This document shows, piece after piece, positions 35,981 through 44,324 of a DNA stretch of 63,820 nucleotides. Source of the DNA: an uncultured Clostridia bacterium (GTDB lineage: Bacteria; Bacillota; Clostridia; Lachnospirales; Anaerotignaceae); NCBI GenBank assembly GCA_910587735.1, contig CAJUNT010000012.1, forward strand, positions 7,989 through 71,808, read 5' to 3'. How positions within the stretch are numbered: position 1 is the first letter of the stretch; each line of letters starts with the position of its first letter. A program made the translations under genes and the position numbers. A model generated the notes under the pieces. It had not been told where the DNA came from. It saw only the letters and a program-made list of their open reading frames with translations, and made no database searches.

Positions 35981-36025
35981 AATAAATGTTATTTAGAAAT
36001 ATAAATTTCTACTACTAAATCTAAT

Positions 36026-36848
36026 TTAGGTGGTATACTTAAACAAATTTTACAGGAAATAACAATTAAAAAAATAGGGTATACTAAGTAATAAAAAATA
36101 TAAATAAAAAGGCAGGTTGTTATGATGCAAAAATGGGAATTAGGTGATTATCAATAGGAACAAATCAAACAGTTTTTTCCGTCTAAAACTTCAAAATGTG
36201 GAATAGAAAGACGTGAGCCAAGATAATTATTCAATGCAATTATCTGGGTATTAAGAACAGATTCTCTTTGTGTACTTTTCTTGAAAAATATGGTTATTGG
36301 CACACAGTTTATAATAATTTCAGAAAATTGTCACAACAAGGCGTTATGGAGAAAATTTTTAATTATTTTTGTGTAAATGCAAAACAATCTTCTCAAATAC
36401 AAATAGATTCTACTTATGTCAAAGCACATCAGCATAGTTCTGGAGCTAAAAAAAGGGGTCTTGAAGCAAGGAATAGGAAAATCAAGAGGGAAACCAGTAA
36501 AATTCATGCAGTAACAGATGAAAACGGAAAAGTAATGTGTATTTTCATAATAGTAGGAAATATATATGATAGCACACAAGCTGAAAAGTTATTACACAAT
36601 ACGATTGATGAAGGAGTATATGTTATTGGAGATAAGGCATTTGATTCAGAACAGATAGTAAAGTATATTGAAAAAAATAGAGGTATCTGTGTAATACCAC
36701 CACGAAAAAATCGAAAAGAGCAAAGAGAATATAATAAAGATATTTATAAAAGCCGAAATCAAATAGAACGTTTTTTGAACCAATTAAAACAGTTTAGAAG
36801 AATTGCAACAAGATATGATAAACTACTATTTTCATTTTTATTATTATA
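36026..36848 (+). mobile_element. Degenerate IS5-family element, copy 1 (transposase pseudogene)
   Basis: An IS5/IS427-type transposase reads 'MQKWELGDYQ' then a stop, continues to a second stop and '...NAIIWVLRTDS', and then shifts frame into 'LEKYGYWHTVYNNFRKLSQQ'. DDE residues are visible in IQIDSTYVKAHQ (Asp), GDKAFDSEQI (Asp) and RNQIERFLNQLKQFRRIATR (Glu). Two stops, one frameshift and a lost 3' end make it inactive. The left end TTAGGTGGTATAC at 36026 matches the left end of copy 2, but the right end is missing; the match stops near 36845. Confidence 0.85.
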
Positions 36849-36916
36849 GGAATTATTTGATGTATCCCTGTCTGGTTTGCCAAGGAGGGATTCAACAATC
36901 TCTCTTTGTCACCTTT

Positions 36917-37143
36917 TCAAAGAGTTACACTAATTCCTACATCGACCTTATTGATAACATAACCATCAAAAATAATATCCTTAATTTCTGGTCTGCCTGG
37001 AGATGGTTGTACTGGAGTTACTGGTTGTTGTGTTGAAGCTGGGGCATTTGTATTTATACTTGCAGTAAAAGTATTAGCGTCCCAATTTACCTGAGCACCT
37101 ATGGTTTCAAAGATGGCTCTAAGAGGTAACATTAAAGTTACAT
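36917..37143 (-). pseudogene. Remnant of a copper-amine-oxidase-like stalk-domain protein
   Basis: The piece 'MLPLRAIFETIGAQVNWDAN' followed by a Thr/Pro-rich linker (STQQPVTPVQPSPGRP) matches the repeated stalk domain found in many clostridial surface proteins. There is no start signal, and upstream codons (KVQIVDVTLMLPLRA) look like a decayed part of the same domain. The N-terminal signal sequence is absent. It lies next to the broken end of IS copy 1, which probably caused the loss. Confidence 0.65.
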
Positions 37144-37234
37144 CTACAATCTGTACTTTGAGACTATGTTAGTATGTTATAATATTACTTAATATATAAA
37201 TCAACATATTTTTATAGTAATTTTAATTAAATGC

Positions 37235-37266
37235 AAAACCAGAGAACAAAAAGATTCTCTGGTTTT
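37235..37266. terminator. Strong hairpin, probably a terminator
   Basis: AAAACCAGAGAA and TTCTCTGGTTTT form a 12-bp perfect stem. It lies downstream of the minus-strand gene remnant at 37311-37500, whose transcript it would have ended. Confidence 0.6.
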
Positions 37267-37310
37267 AATAAATTTTATTTATTTAGCTATTAATAATAGA
37301 ATAATAATAC

Positions 37311-37500
37311 TTATCTTAATTTTTCTATTTCTTCTTTTGAAAGCTCTATGTATTTCATAATCATTGTTACTGATAAATTATCTTTTAACATATTTTTTTT
37401 GCAATCTGTTTACGCTTTTCAAGGTATTCTTTTTTATCTAAACTGACACTTTCACACCTTTAGGCATGGTGTTCTTAATTACATAAACTTCTAGATCAAA
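37311..37500 (-). pseudogene. Remnant, possibly the C-terminus of an Rpn/PD-(D/E)XK nuclease family protein
   Basis: Read across frameshifts, the minus strand gives pieces 'SLDKKEYLEKRKQIAKK' and 'MLKDNLSVTMIMKYIELSKE', ending EIEKLR-stop at 37311. The pattern of Lys/Glu-rich helix, then 'MLKxxxSxxxIxKYxxLSKEEIEKL' is typical of the C-terminal tail of Rpn recombination-promoting nuclease/transposase-like proteins. At least two frame changes separate the parts and the nuclease core is gone. The family is inferred from the tail only. Confidence 0.5.
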
Positions 37501-37559
37501 CAACATATTTTTAGAAAAAAATCTTTTATTAAATTAAATCACTTTTATTAAAAAAGTTG

Positions 37560-37715
37560 GACAAAAAACTTTCATGGAAAAACTAACACTTTTTCTTATA
37601 AAATCAATATTTTTAGCGAAACGCTAGTTTCGCATTAAAGTTCTTTGATTCTTTCTTGAAAGAAAGAATTAGGAGTTTGAGACCTAGCCATCAAGTTTTT
37701 TTGACAAGCTAATTA
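37560..37715. repeat. Hairpin-rich intergenic element, second copy
   Basis: Contains AGCGAAACGCTAGTTTCGC near 37614 and TCTTTCTTGAAAGAAAGA near 37650, plus phrases (AACTTTCATGGAAAAACT and, on the minus strand, AGTTTTTTGTC) shared with the element at 10190-10400. No gene is seen in it. Confidence 0.5.
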
Positions 37716-37724
37716 CTACATTTT

Positions 37725-39311
37725 TTATAAGTTTGCAAACATTTCAGTTTGCTTTTTCAATTCTTCAACAATTTCTTTATTCGTATCCATACGACTTGCT
37801 ATATCTGTCATATTACCAACCATATTTTTGGTACTATCTGTTACACCTGTAATACCAACAGCACCTTCATCTAAAGCATTTGTAATATTTTCAATAGACA
37901 AAGCAATTTCGTTGATAGAATCTTTTAGATGGTCTGCTCTCTGACTAAATTTAGCCATTGCTGTTTCAACATAAGTAGCATCTTCTCTATACTGCTGACC
38001 AGAAGCAATAAAATTACGAAATTCTATTAAAATAGACTGGTTTAAATAATCTACTAAAGATTGTACACTTTCCGAAAGATTATAAACAGCATCAGTAACA
38101 TTTTTATTGATTTCCTGAATATGTGTTGCAGTTTCTCCACAAGAATCTGCCAAAGCACGAATTTCATGTGCCACAACGGCAAAACCTGTTCCAGCCTTTC
38201 CTGCTCTTGCGGCTTCAATAGAAGCATTGATAGCAATTAGGTCTGTATTGATAGCAATCTCCAAAATATCTTTTGCCAAAATATTTACTTGACTGACACT
38301 ATGACTATCCTCAATTGCCTTATTTAAGATTGCTAACATTTCTGTTACTTTTGTATCAATGGTTTCCATATTCATTTTTGCAGCTTGTTCCATTACATTT
38401 GCTCTATGTTTCATTTCCACAGAATATTCTGTAATAACAACACATTCCTCCGCTGTAGTATATATTTCTTCTTTAATATTTGTCGCATTACGGTTAATAG
38501 AAAATGCACTATCTGCCACTTGATGTATGGTATTTGAAATCTTTTCTGATAAGACAGACAACTGTTTTACACTTTTACTAGAGTTCCATGTTCTTTTTCT
38601 TACTTCATCCACCATAGTATCAACCTGTTCTGAACTTTTTTGCAGTGTAGACATCATACTTTTAATTGGTTTCACAACATATGCCATAATCATTTTGATG
38701 GCAGCGATTGCCAACAATACACAAGCAATCATTGATATTACACTTATGATAATAGAAATAATATAAACAATAAAAAGCCTTTTCTTTGCTGTTTCCGTTT
38801 GTAATGTAACAGAATCATATAATTCTTTAATATTTTGTTCTATTGCACTGCCATAAAAAGCAACATCTCCATTTGCCAATGTATAAGCTTCCTCTGTTTT
38901 GTTATCTGCACTAGCACATACTAAAAAAACCAATGTATGTTTCAAAGAATTATAATTCTTTAATAATTCTTGATATATTTCTATTTCTTCCTTTTCCACA
39001 TAGTTGCGATATGCCTCTAGTGTGCTTTCAATATTTTTCTCCTCTTCTTTGATTTTTGTTACAACATCAATCATGGTATCATAATCTGTAGCAACAATAT
39101 GAGAAAGCGCCATTTTATGAATGTTCATGGTAGAGCGGCGAATTTCTACTAACTGTGTTTTTCCTTCCATATAATTATCGACAATCGTTGATGCATTAGA
39201 ATTTACATTATGGATACTAAATATTGCCAAAGCGTTCGAAAGCAATGCTACAATCCCTAGCAGAATAATTGGAAGTATCAGTCTCTGCTGGATACTAAGT
39301 TTTCCATTCAT
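37725..39311 (-). CDS. Methyl-accepting chemotaxis protein
   Basis: This 528-residue receptor has a first membrane helix near 12-34, an extracellular four-helix-bundle-type sensor (about 35-185), a second helix near 190-215, a HAMP-like link and a long cytoplasmic signalling coil. The conserved tip is 'AINASIEAARAGKAGTGFAV' followed by VAHEIRALAD, which binds CheA and CheW. GGGG precedes the ATG. It lies 21 bases after a sugar-binding lipoprotein gene and is surely co-transcribed with it, so that lipoprotein may present a ligand to it. It lies in the accessory island. Confidence 0.92.
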   Translation of the reverse strand: MNGKLSIQQRLILPIILLGIVALLSNALAIFSIHNVNSNASTIVDNYMEGKTQLVEIRRSTMNIHKMALSHIVATDYDTMIDVVTKIKEEEKNIESTLEAYRNYVEKEEIEIYQELLKNYNSLKHTLVFLVCASADNKTEEAYTLANGDVAFYGSAIEQNIKELYDSVTLQTETAKKRLFIVYIISIIISVISMIACVLLAIAAIKMIMAYVVKPIKSMMSTLQKSSEQVDTMVDEVRKRTWNSSKSVKQLSVLSEKISNTIHQVADSAFSINRNATNIKEEIYTTAEECVVITEYSVEMKHRANVMEQAAKMNMETIDTKVTEMLAILNKAIEDSHSVSQVNILAKDILEIAINTDLIAINASIEAARAGKAGTGFAVVAHEIRALADSCGETATHIQEINKNVTDAVYNLSESVQSLVDYLNQSILIEFRNFIASGQQYREDATYVETAMAKFSQRADHLKDSINEIALSIENITNALDEGAVGITGVTDSTKNMVGNMTDIASRMDTNKEIVEELKKQTEMFANL

Positions 39312-39331
39312 GATTATCCCCCTATAATGAT

Positions 39332-40570
39332 TTATCTTTCTGTAATATCTTTTACCATCTTATCTAGTTGCTTTTGTAAATCTTCTCCTGTAGCATTTCC
39401 AGAAGCCATATTTTCGCCAAAAATAGTAACTGGGTCCCAAAATTTTCCGCCTACTCTTTGTAGTTGAGAAAACTCTGATTGCTCTAATAATGCTGCAATC
39501 GCTGGAGATTGTTGTACCTCTATAGAAGAAGCTGCTTGTTTATTGGATGGTCCTTGTTCTCGTAATTCAAAACGGAGTTTTTGATTTTGTTCATTGGTAA
39601 TCCATTCTGCTAGTTTGCATGCCCAATCATAATGTTCAGAATAGGCATTTACCCCTATCAATTTGCAGCCAGAAAAAGATGCCATTTGTATTTGATGGTC
39701 ATTGCAGGTATAGGTTGGCAGTTTTGCTGCTCCAGTATCCTCGCCCCATACCTCTTGTATCGCAACAGCATTCCATACGCCACTGACACCAGCAATGACA
39801 GTGCCATCTCTAACACCTTGTAAAAATTCTTCATCTTTTCTATTGGAAAAAGAGGGCTGTTTTGCAATATTTAACATTGCTTGTGCAACATCTACACCAC
39901 GAATTTCTCCCTCTTGACGGTTCCATGTACAATGATTGGTAATACCATCTTCATTTAATCCAACTTTCATTTCTGTGTTTCCAAAAAAAGAATAGACATA
40001 CCAGGCAGAAGACCAATCCATAGAAAAAAAACTATCATTTGCAGATGCAATTTCTAAAATACGGTCTAGTGTTTGAATGTCTTCTTCACTGAAATAACGC
40101 TTATTATAATATAAAAAATAACCATTATCTGCTGTTAATGGATAAGCATATAAGGTATTTCGAACAGTCGCCGCCTCCACTGCTGTTGACAAATTCATTT
40201 GTTTTATGACATCAGCATTTTCTACAGGATTTAAGGCACCTGCTGCCGCCAATGCACTTAATTGGTCATCTGCAAAAGTAAATACATCTGCACTTTCTTC
40301 AAGACCGCCTAAAATAACATCTTTACATTCAGTTTCTCCTTGTTCTGCAAATGTAATTTGAAAATTTGCCTGTCCTTGATATTCTTGTTGGAATGTTTGT
40401 ATCATTTTATTTAAAAGAGCTTCATCTTCTTTTGAACCCCAAAGTAATAGTTGAACTGTTTCCAAATCACTTGAAGAAACCTCTTGCTCTTTCTCCTCTT
40501 TTTTACAGCCTGATATCGTTGTTATTAAAATTGCCAACAAAAACAGTACAATTACGATTCTTTTTTTCAT
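39332..40570 (-). CDS. Extracellular sugar-binding lipoprotein (SBP family 1 type)
   Basis: This 412-residue protein has a lipoprotein signal peptide with lipobox ISGC at about residue 22. The rest is a family 1 extracellular solute-binding protein: 'LLLWGSKEDEALLNKMIQTF' at the start and 'AWKLAEWITNEQNQKLRFE' (as ACKLAEWITNEQNQ here) near the end are typical. AGGTGG precedes the ATG. No ABC permease or ATPase gene is nearby; instead a chemoreceptor gene follows in the same transcript. A role in sensing rather than import is likely but is inferred from context. Confidence 0.85.
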   Translation of the reverse strand: MKKRIVIVLFLLAILITTISGCKKEEKEQEVSSSDLETVQLLLWGSKEDEALLNKMIQTFQQEYQGQANFQITFAEQGETECKDVILGGLEESADVFTFADDQLSALAAAGALNPVENADVIKQMNLSTAVEAATVRNTLYAYPLTADNGYFLYYNKRYFSEEDIQTLDRILEIASANDSFFSMDWSSAWYVYSFFGNTEMKVGLNEDGITNHCTWNRQEGEIRGVDVAQAMLNIAKQPSFSNRKDEEFLQGVRDGTVIAGVSGVWNAVAIQEVWGEDTGAAKLPTYTCNDHQIQMASFSGCKLIGVNAYSEHYDWACKLAEWITNEQNQKLRFELREQGPSNKQAASSIEVQQSPAIAALLEQSEFSQLQRVGGKFWDPVTIFGENMASGNATGEDLQKQLDKMVKDITER

Positions 40571-40628
40571 CGTATGCCACCTTTCTGAAGTAATTTTTTA
40601 GTAATAGATATTAAAAATTCTTTGCAAT

Positions 40629-40657
40629 ATTATAGCATTTTTATAATTTATTGACAA
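40629..40657 (-). promoter_or_regulatory. SigA-type promoter of the binding-protein/receptor operon
   Basis: On the minus strand TTGTCA (40657-40652) and TATAAT (40634-40629) are 17 bases apart, about 60 bases before the ATG of the binding-protein gene. Confidence 0.75.
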
Positions 40658-40747
40658 TATTAATTTTTTTCGTCTAAAAGGAGAAATATGAGAAATATAA
40701 TGTAAAAAACCCTTGAAATCTTTAGTTTTATGGTGATAAGGAAGTAT

Positions 40748-41010
40748 TCACAACAACTTATCATCAACTCTGACAAACAGGGTGCAAACAAGAACAGAGA
40801 ACATATCACTTTCATTAGTGGTCGGTTCTCCGCTTTTTGTTATGTAGTAGAACGCCATTTTTGAGGGATGGAATATAAAATTATCGTCTAAGTGTTTTTT
40901 TATGTTCTGAAAGTCGCATAAGTCAAGAACTTTTTACCCTCTACTACGTAACATATCTCCCGCAAAAGCAGTAGTTTTATAAACCAGTTGATTAGACGGA
41001 TTTTGAACAT
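40748..41010 (-). pseudogene. Frameshifted foreign coding remnant of unknown family
   Basis: An open frame at 40748-40933 reads 61 residues to a stop, including FIFHPSKMAFYYITKSGEPT and ending VDDKLL. Upstream, from an ATG at 41010, a second frame gives MFKIRLINWFIKLLL and then CYVVEG; the two join if one frameshift near 40936 is assumed. Codons such as GCG, CCG, ACC, CTG and GTC are unlike the neighbours, so the DNA looks imported. No ribosome binding site is seen. I do not recognise the family. Confidence 0.4.
40838..40951. repeat. Long-range inverted repeat
   Basis: GTTATGTAGTAGA near 40838-40850 and TCTACTACGTAAC near 40940-40952 are inverted copies with one mismatch. An inner GAGAAC...GTTCTC hairpin lies just upstream at 40797-40830. 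It may be the foldback of a mobile-element end, or a structured RNA. Confidence 0.45.
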
Positions 41011-41090
41011 CGTAATAACTCCCAGTGTTGTATTATTCGATATTGGATCTTACGACACCAGGTTATCTGACATTGGAAAATCCAACGCAA

Positions 41091-41282
41091 TTAAATAAAG
41101 ATATAACTAATTAGAATACAACCGCCTGTAGAAGTTATCCGTACTTTTGTTGTATTTGTTGTTGGACACTTTTCTCTAATATACACATAAATTGGTTCGC
41201 CATTTTCATTTGACAAAAAATAAATAATATATTTTCCAACCTGAAATAAACTAGGTACAACAAATCCCTTCATTTTGGGCAA
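41091..41282 (-). pseudogene. DUF4160-like protein, truncated
   Basis: The 63-residue frame contains 'YFLSNENGEPIYVYIREKCP' and TNTTKVRITSTGGCIL, the hallmark of small DUF4160-type proteins (family usually SNExxPxHVHV). The C-terminal part after GGCIL is replaced by unrelated sequence at about 41100. It starts with TTG or an ATG three codons on and has no clear ribosome binding site. It therefore looks like a broken gene. Confidence 0.6.
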
Positions 41283-41470
41283 AGCAAAATATCAGATAAG
41301 CATTATAATGCAAGAATTTTTCAAACTTATCTATCTCTTCTTTAGAAAAACATTCCTATTTTATCCATTGATATTCTGGAAGAGAACATCAAGCAGTATC
41401 AAAACCCATTTCTGTTGTTCTTTCAAAATGAACTTCTATATGAATTTCTTCATCTTTTTATAAAAAATGA
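41251..41470 (-). pseudogene. Decayed gene overlapping the DUF4160-like remnant
   Basis: In another frame the minus strand reads EEIHIEVHFERTTEMGFDTA, stop, CSLPEYQWIK, stop, ECFSKEEIDKFEKFLHYNAY and on into IFCFAQNEG. The two in-frame stops fall at positions where the text otherwise stays coherent, so this was a gene of about 70 residues or more placed just before the DUF4160 gene. The partner family is not recognised. Confidence 0.5.
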
Positions 41471-41581
41471 GAATGCGTAATTTTTGTTTTATACGACAAT
41501 AGTATATAAGGATACATCATAATCATGTACAAACCTTTCTTTTATTTCTCTTAGTATATAATAAAATAAAAAAGACTACAA

Positions 41582-42700
41582 TCATATTATACCTTTTAGA
41601 ACAGACAATCTCTCTAAAAACATCTCATACTTTTGTTCATTGTTCTGAAACCAGCTAGAATTCACCTCTTTTATCTGATTTAATCCTATCTTTTTGACTG
41701 CTTCTATTGCTGCTTCTTTTTGTGTCATTAAAACAGGAGTTGTCAGGCAGTTTGCTCCTTCTATAGAATCATAAGTATTAAATGCTTGATTAAAATCCAT
41801 AAGTGGGTGTAATGAAATTGGAGTATTTGTTTGATTATCTATTAGAAATCCCCAATTTCCCCAATGTCTATCTGTGTTTCCAGTTAGATAATCAAGTATG
41901 TTCATCATATAATAAGAATAGGCATCTAACGATAGAATGTAATCTATAGTATTAACGTCATGATTTATGGCATAAATATCAAATGATTCTTTAGAAACAA
42001 TGGAATATCTTTTACTAGTAAAAAGGTTACTAATGGAAACAAGTTCACCTTTATAACTGCCTTCTTTATAGATGACTTGACTGCAATGAAAACATTGACA
42101 AATTTTACTGGCAAGAATTTCATTCTTAACAATAGAAATGTCTCCACCCTTTAAAAGCTGAAATTGGTTATTATTTCTAATCCATGCTTTAGGAAAACAA
42201 CCATCAGTTGATAAGTCCTTTTCAACACCTTTTGTCAGTTCTTTATTTTCTAATGTAATTTGTTTACCTCGTAATGAAACATCTATCAGTGCATTTTCTA
42301 AATGATTATCATACAAATTAACTTCTTGAAATGTGACTGGTTCATCTAACATACGAACCCAATAAACATCTGACAAACATAAGCAATGATAAAACAATGC
42401 AATTTTAGCACGATCTTTATCTGTCATGGATTGAGATAAGCCAAGAGTATTTAAAATCATCTTTGCATATTTACGATCTAAAGTTAAAATTCTACTAGCA
42501 CACCAAAAATTAAAATTTAATACATTATTTATTTGAGTATCAAAATCATTATCTATTTCTTCTAAATACAGATTATAAGGCATGAAATGTTCTAAATAAA
42601 TACGACAACGACCTTGTGTATCTATCTGAGCCACAATTTTCTCTTCATGCAAAATTTCATATATGATAATAGTAATATTCATCCTTTCTAAAAGTGACAT
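41582..42700 (-). CDS. HipA-like protein kinase
   Basis: This 372-residue protein has HipA/CtkA-type kinase features. 'GCFPKAWIRNNNQFQLLKGG' resembles the nucleotide-binding lysine region, 'LTGNTDRHWGNWGFLIDN' is the catalytic loop with Asp-Arg-His-x-x-Asn near residue 276, and 'LHPLMDFNQAF' holds the DFG-like metal Asp. HipA family members phosphorylate proteins, and some act as toxins. No antitoxin-like HipB (XRE) gene is adjacent, and the N-terminus is not a typical HipA_N domain. AAGGAGG supports the ATG at 42700. It sits in the accessory island. Toxin and signalling roles cannot be told apart. Confidence 0.65.
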   Translation of the reverse strand: MSLLERMNITIIIYEILHEEKIVAQIDTQGRCRIYLEHFMPYNLYLEEIDNDFDTQINNVLNFNFWCASRILTLDRKYAKMILNTLGLSQSMTDKDRAKIALFYHCLCLSDVYWVRMLDEPVTFQEVNLYDNHLENALIDVSLRGKQITLENKELTKGVEKDLSTDGCFPKAWIRNNNQFQLLKGGDISIVKNEILASKICQCFHCSQVIYKEGSYKGELVSISNLFTSKRYSIVSKESFDIYAINHDVNTIDYILSLDAYSYYMMNILDYLTGNTDRHWGNWGFLIDNQTNTPISLHPLMDFNQAFNTYDSIEGANCLTTPVLMTQKEAAIEAVKKIGLNQIKEVNSSWFQNNEQKYEMFLERLSVLKGII

Positions 42701-43110
42701 ATATATCATTTCCTCCTTAATTATCATTATAATCAGCATTCTCATTAAGTGCAATGACTTATTAAAAAAGCATTATAGAACAGAATTTTGTTATTGCTAG
42801 TTGAACTATTTAAAAATTATACTACTATTTACCTTTATTATTACTTATCTGAATATTTTTTATAAAAAATTTCCTGTATACATTATTTAAAAAATTACAA
42901 GTGCTAAAATATAGAATTTTATTTTCATCAAAATATAATAAAAACATAAACAAAAATATAATAAAAATTATATAATGCATAGATTTTTACTTGTTTTTCA
43001 AAAAAGAAATTGACAAAATTTGTAAAGCTTATGGCATATTGTAAATATACCATAAGCTAATAATTGGGTATAAAGTTGAAATCTACAATTATAAATCAGA
43101 AAAATATGTA
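42701..43110. other. Gap without genes
   Basis: This 410-base AT-rich stretch holds only a hairpin, AGCTTATGG at 43026-43034 with CCATAAGCT at 43050-43058, and no open frame with a start signal. The hairpin has no T run. Confidence 0.6.
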
Positions 43111-43604
43111 TTAGAGGGTAAACCTAAACAATTAAGTGAAATTTTGGTATTATAATTAAAACTACAGCAAGTTGTACTAATGATAAAAGTGAAAATAGTA
43201 GTTTATCATATCTTGCTGCAACTTTTCTAAACTGTTTTAATTGGTTAAAAAAATGTTCTATTTTATTTTGGCTTTTATAAATATCTTTAATTATATTCTC
43301 TTTGTTCTTTTCGGTTTTTTCGTAGTAGTATTACACAAATACCTCTATTTTTTTGAATATACTTTACTATCTGTTCTGAATCAAATGCCTTCTCTCTAAT
43401 AGCATATACTTCTTCGTGAATCGTATAGTGTAATAACTTTTCAGCTTGTGTGCTATCATATATATTTCCTACTGTTATGAAAATACATATTACTTTTCCG
43501 TTTTTATATCGTAACAACCTACCTTTTTATATTTTTTATTGCTTAGTATACCCTATTTTTTTAGTTGTTATTTCCTATAAAATTTGTTTAAGTATATCGC
43601 CTAA
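43111..43604 (-). mobile_element. IS5-family element, copy 2: internally deleted, both ends intact
   Basis: This 494-base element is the same IS as copy 1, in the opposite orientation. Its left part matches 36026-36124 and then jumps to the sequence of 36522 onward, so about 400 bases of the transposase gene are missing. Terminal repeats TTAGGCGATATACTTAAACA and TTAGAGGGTAAACCTAAACA (read inward) are similar at about 17 of 23 positions. A TA dinucleotide flanks both ends (43109-43110 and 43605-43606), as expected for IS427-type target duplication. The remaining frame has 'EQIVKYIQKNRGICVI' and later a stop, so it is not active by itself. Confidence 0.8.
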
Positions 43605-43846
43605 TATTGTAAACAACTCAAAATATTATAAGAAAAATATGATACCTAATCTGAAAAATTTTCTTAAAAAAATAAAGTAGGTATGTAAATATACATTATT
43701 TACTTAGCCTACTTTATTTAAAATTTTAACACATTACGAATGCAAGTCACAAATATATTTATTATTATCTAGTGCTGTTTTGTCCATCTAGTATATTTAT
43801 ATAGAAAAATTGAGTATTTTCGGACAAAATAATATAAAGAAATCAC

Positions 43847-44131
43847 TCAATTTTTAATGTAATCATAATAGGACACAAAATATTCTACTGCATTATTGGG
43901 GAACAATTCTTTAAATTCATTGTATAGCTGTGCTACTAGTGTTTTATTGTGTACAATAACAAGTGTAGGTTTTTGTAGTTTTTCAATGACATTCGCCATA
44001 GTAAATGTTTTTCCAGAGCTTGTTACCCTCAACAATGTCTGATATTGCAAGCCTTTTTGAAATCCTTCTGCTATTTTTTGTATAGCTTGAGGCTAGTCGC
44101 CTGTTGGTTTATATTTAGATTATATTTCAAA
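43847..44131 (-). pseudogene. Partial, decayed duplicate of uvrB 5' end
   Basis: Bases 43861-44131 match uvrB 35495-35765 in the same orientation at roughly 90 percent by eye. The read-through peptide is FEI-stop-SKYKPTGD-stop-PQAIQKIAEGFQKG and then LQYQTLLRVTSSGKTFTMAN. The start codon is lost, there are two stops and the Walker A Gly is now Ser. The match stops within the YYDYYQPEAY region. With uvrB it forms direct repeats around the 8-kb accessory island. Confidence 0.9.
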
Positions 44132-44284
44132 CCTCTGTATACTACACATCCAATTATATTCTTTTGTTTATTCAATATCAATTTATTTTATTATATTCCA
44201 TATTCTTATTTTACAAATTCTCATTTTAACATAATACAATCAAAAAGTATAAATTATAAAACAAATATTCTTTTATAATCAAAT

Positions 44285-44318
44285 AAAAAAGCCCAATATA
44301 AAAACTATATTGAGCCTC
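44285..44318 (-). terminator. Rho-independent terminator of rnc
   Basis: On the minus strand GCTCAATATA and TATATTGGGC pair and are followed by TTTTTT, seven bases after the rnc stop codon. Confidence 0.85.
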
Positions 44319-44324
44319 AATAAT

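Noticed and set aside
36268..36849. Complete-looking transposase frame
   Set aside because: The start is an internal TTG; upstream sequence shows two stops and a frameshift from the true IS5 N-terminus, and the 3' end is lost.
43026..43058. Terminator between the HipA-like gene and IS copy 2
   Set aside because: The hairpin has no T run on either strand and no gene ends next to it.
43847..44050. Separate small ATP-binding protein gene
   Set aside because: It is the decayed copy of the first part of uvrB, without a start and with in-frame stops just upstream.
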